Below, piece by piece: positions 12,664 to 13,305 of a stretch of 13,305 nucleotides of DNA; the first letter of the stretch is position 1, and each line of letters opens with the position of its first letter. The notes beneath the pieces are model-generated. The model worked only from the letters and a program-made list of their open reading frames with translations, was not told the origin of the DNA and did not search any database. The translations under genes were made by a program, and so were the position numbers. Source of the DNA: Pseudomonadota bacterium (GTDB lineage: Bacteria; Myxococcota; Myxococcia; Myxococcales; Myxococcaceae); the NCBI GenBank assembly GCA_023424585.1, contig JAFADT010000798.1, forward strand, positions 1 through 13,305, read 5' to 3'.

Positions 12664-13305
12664 TCAGGTCTTGTCCTGATACAGGGCGATGACGCCGTGG
12701 ACCTGGTCGGTGACCTGCTGGAGGCGGTCCGCCGCGGCGTGGGTGGCCTCCACGCGGGCCACCGAGGCCTGCATCAGCGCGGTCAGGTCCGACACCGCGG
12801 TGAAGATCTGCGACACGCCCGCCGACTGCTGGCTCACCGACGCCGAGATCTGCCGGACGGCGTCCGCGTTGCCCTTCACGAGGCCGGACAGCATGACCAT
12901 CTGCTCGCCGGAGGAGCGGATGATCTCGATGTTCCGCCCCATGCGTTCCCCGCCCTGGCGGGTGAGCTCCACCACCCCCTGGATCCGGGAGCGGGCGTCG
13001 TCCAGCACCGCGCGCACCTGTTGCGTGGCCGTGACGGACTGGGACGCCAGGCCCCGCATCTCCCGCGCCACCACCGCGAAGCCCCGGCCCACCTCCCCAG
13101 CCCGCGCCGCCTCGATGGCCGCGTTGATGGCGAGCACGTTGGACTGGTCCGCCAGGTCCTGCACCGTCCGGGTGATGCCGACGATCCGCTCCGTATACGA
13201 CGCCAGCCCCTGGATGCGCTCGGTGAGGTCCACCGCCTGCGCGCGCAGGTCCGCCAGCCCCTCCACGCTCCGGCCCATGGCCTCCTCCACCGCCGCGCCC
13301 ACGTC
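12664..13305 (-). CDS. Methyl-accepting chemotaxis protein, C-terminal signalling domain (5' end outside window)
   Basis: The last 213 residues of a chemoreceptor; the N-terminal sensor and any membrane helices lie beyond the right edge. The highly conserved hairpin tip that binds CheA/CheW is present: [20 protein letters not shown], then [20 protein letters not shown]. Heptad-patterned coiled coil flanks it on both sides. The variation from the usual [18 protein letters not shown] is conservative. The protein ends in ALYQDKT, without an NWETF-type CheR/CheB tether. It signals to a CheA kinase, but no che gene is visible here. The downstream lipoprotein starts 42 bp after its stop on the same strand, so a shared transcript is possible; any functional link is speculation. 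Confidence 0.9.
   Translation of the reverse strand, partial: DVGAAVEEAMGRSVEGLADLRAQAVDLTERIQGLASYTERIVGITRTVQDLADQSNVLAINAAIEAARAGEVGRGFAVVAREMRGLASQSVTATQQVRAVLDDARSRIQGVVELTRQGGERMGRNIEIIRSSGEQMVMLSGLVKGNADAVRQISASVSQQSAGVSQIFTAVSDLTALMQASVARVEATHAAADRLQQVTDQVHGVIALYQDKT

Noticed and set aside
1..13305. CRISPR arrays, tRNAs, rRNAs, insertion sequences, prophage or toxin-antitoxin genes
   Set aside because: Reading both strands showed no spaced direct-repeat arrays, tRNA-like cloverleaf, transposase or integrase motifs, or other hallmark. The two gene remnants have no visible mobile-element borders.

Overview
This window looks like chromosomal DNA of a myxobacterium (Myxococcus/Corallococcus/Pyxidicoccus type). 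That is an inference from very high GC with strong GC bias at third codon positions, many secreted lipoproteins, Cys-rich CGDG-repeat and helix-hairpin-helix/P-domain lipoproteins, and many single-gene units. No 16S or marker gene is present to confirm it. I see no rRNA, tRNA, CRISPR array, insertion sequence or prophage gene.

Left part (1-3626). On the minus strand lie a barrel-like putative lipoprotein (cut by the window edge), an endonuclease/exonuclease/phosphatase (EEP) fold lipoprotein whose stop overlaps it, and a beta-class glutathione S-transferase (GST). A LysR-family regulator (2322-3251, plus) is divergent from the GST. The 106-bp gap between them carries a perfect 17-bp palindrome of T-N11-A form, the expected LysR-type operator. 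On the other side of the LysR gene is the first ~57 codons of a second, different GST, decayed or truncated, preceded by a 21-bp-period direct repeat.

Middle part (3627-8422). A large M28-family membrane peptidase (minus) is divergent from a crotonase-family protein (plus) that has the catalytic acids of dienoyl-CoA isomerase (ECH1). A COMT-like SAM-dependent O-methyltransferase follows. It converges on an OmpA-domain protein, with a GC-rich hairpin between the two.

Right part (8422-13305), all on the minus strand. Reading in the direction of transcription: the 3' end of a methyl-accepting chemotaxis protein; a lipoprotein with HhH motifs, a Cys-rich middle and a C-terminal P domain; tandem hairpins; a DoxX-family membrane protein; a four-repeat Cys-rich lipoprotein with its own recognisable promoter; a possible gene remnant; a SRPBCC-ArsR operon (TGATG overlap) behind an AT-rich promoter/operator; and the OmpA-domain gene.

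The genes do not form one pathway. They fall into small modules: GST/LysR, SRPBCC/ArsR, the EEP/barrel pair and a set of envelope lipoproteins. I did not find a clear novel defence or mobile system. The least conventional items are the HhH/P-domain lipoprotein, the Cys-repeat lipoprotein, the ERMP1/Pff1-like membrane peptidase and the two gene remnants.
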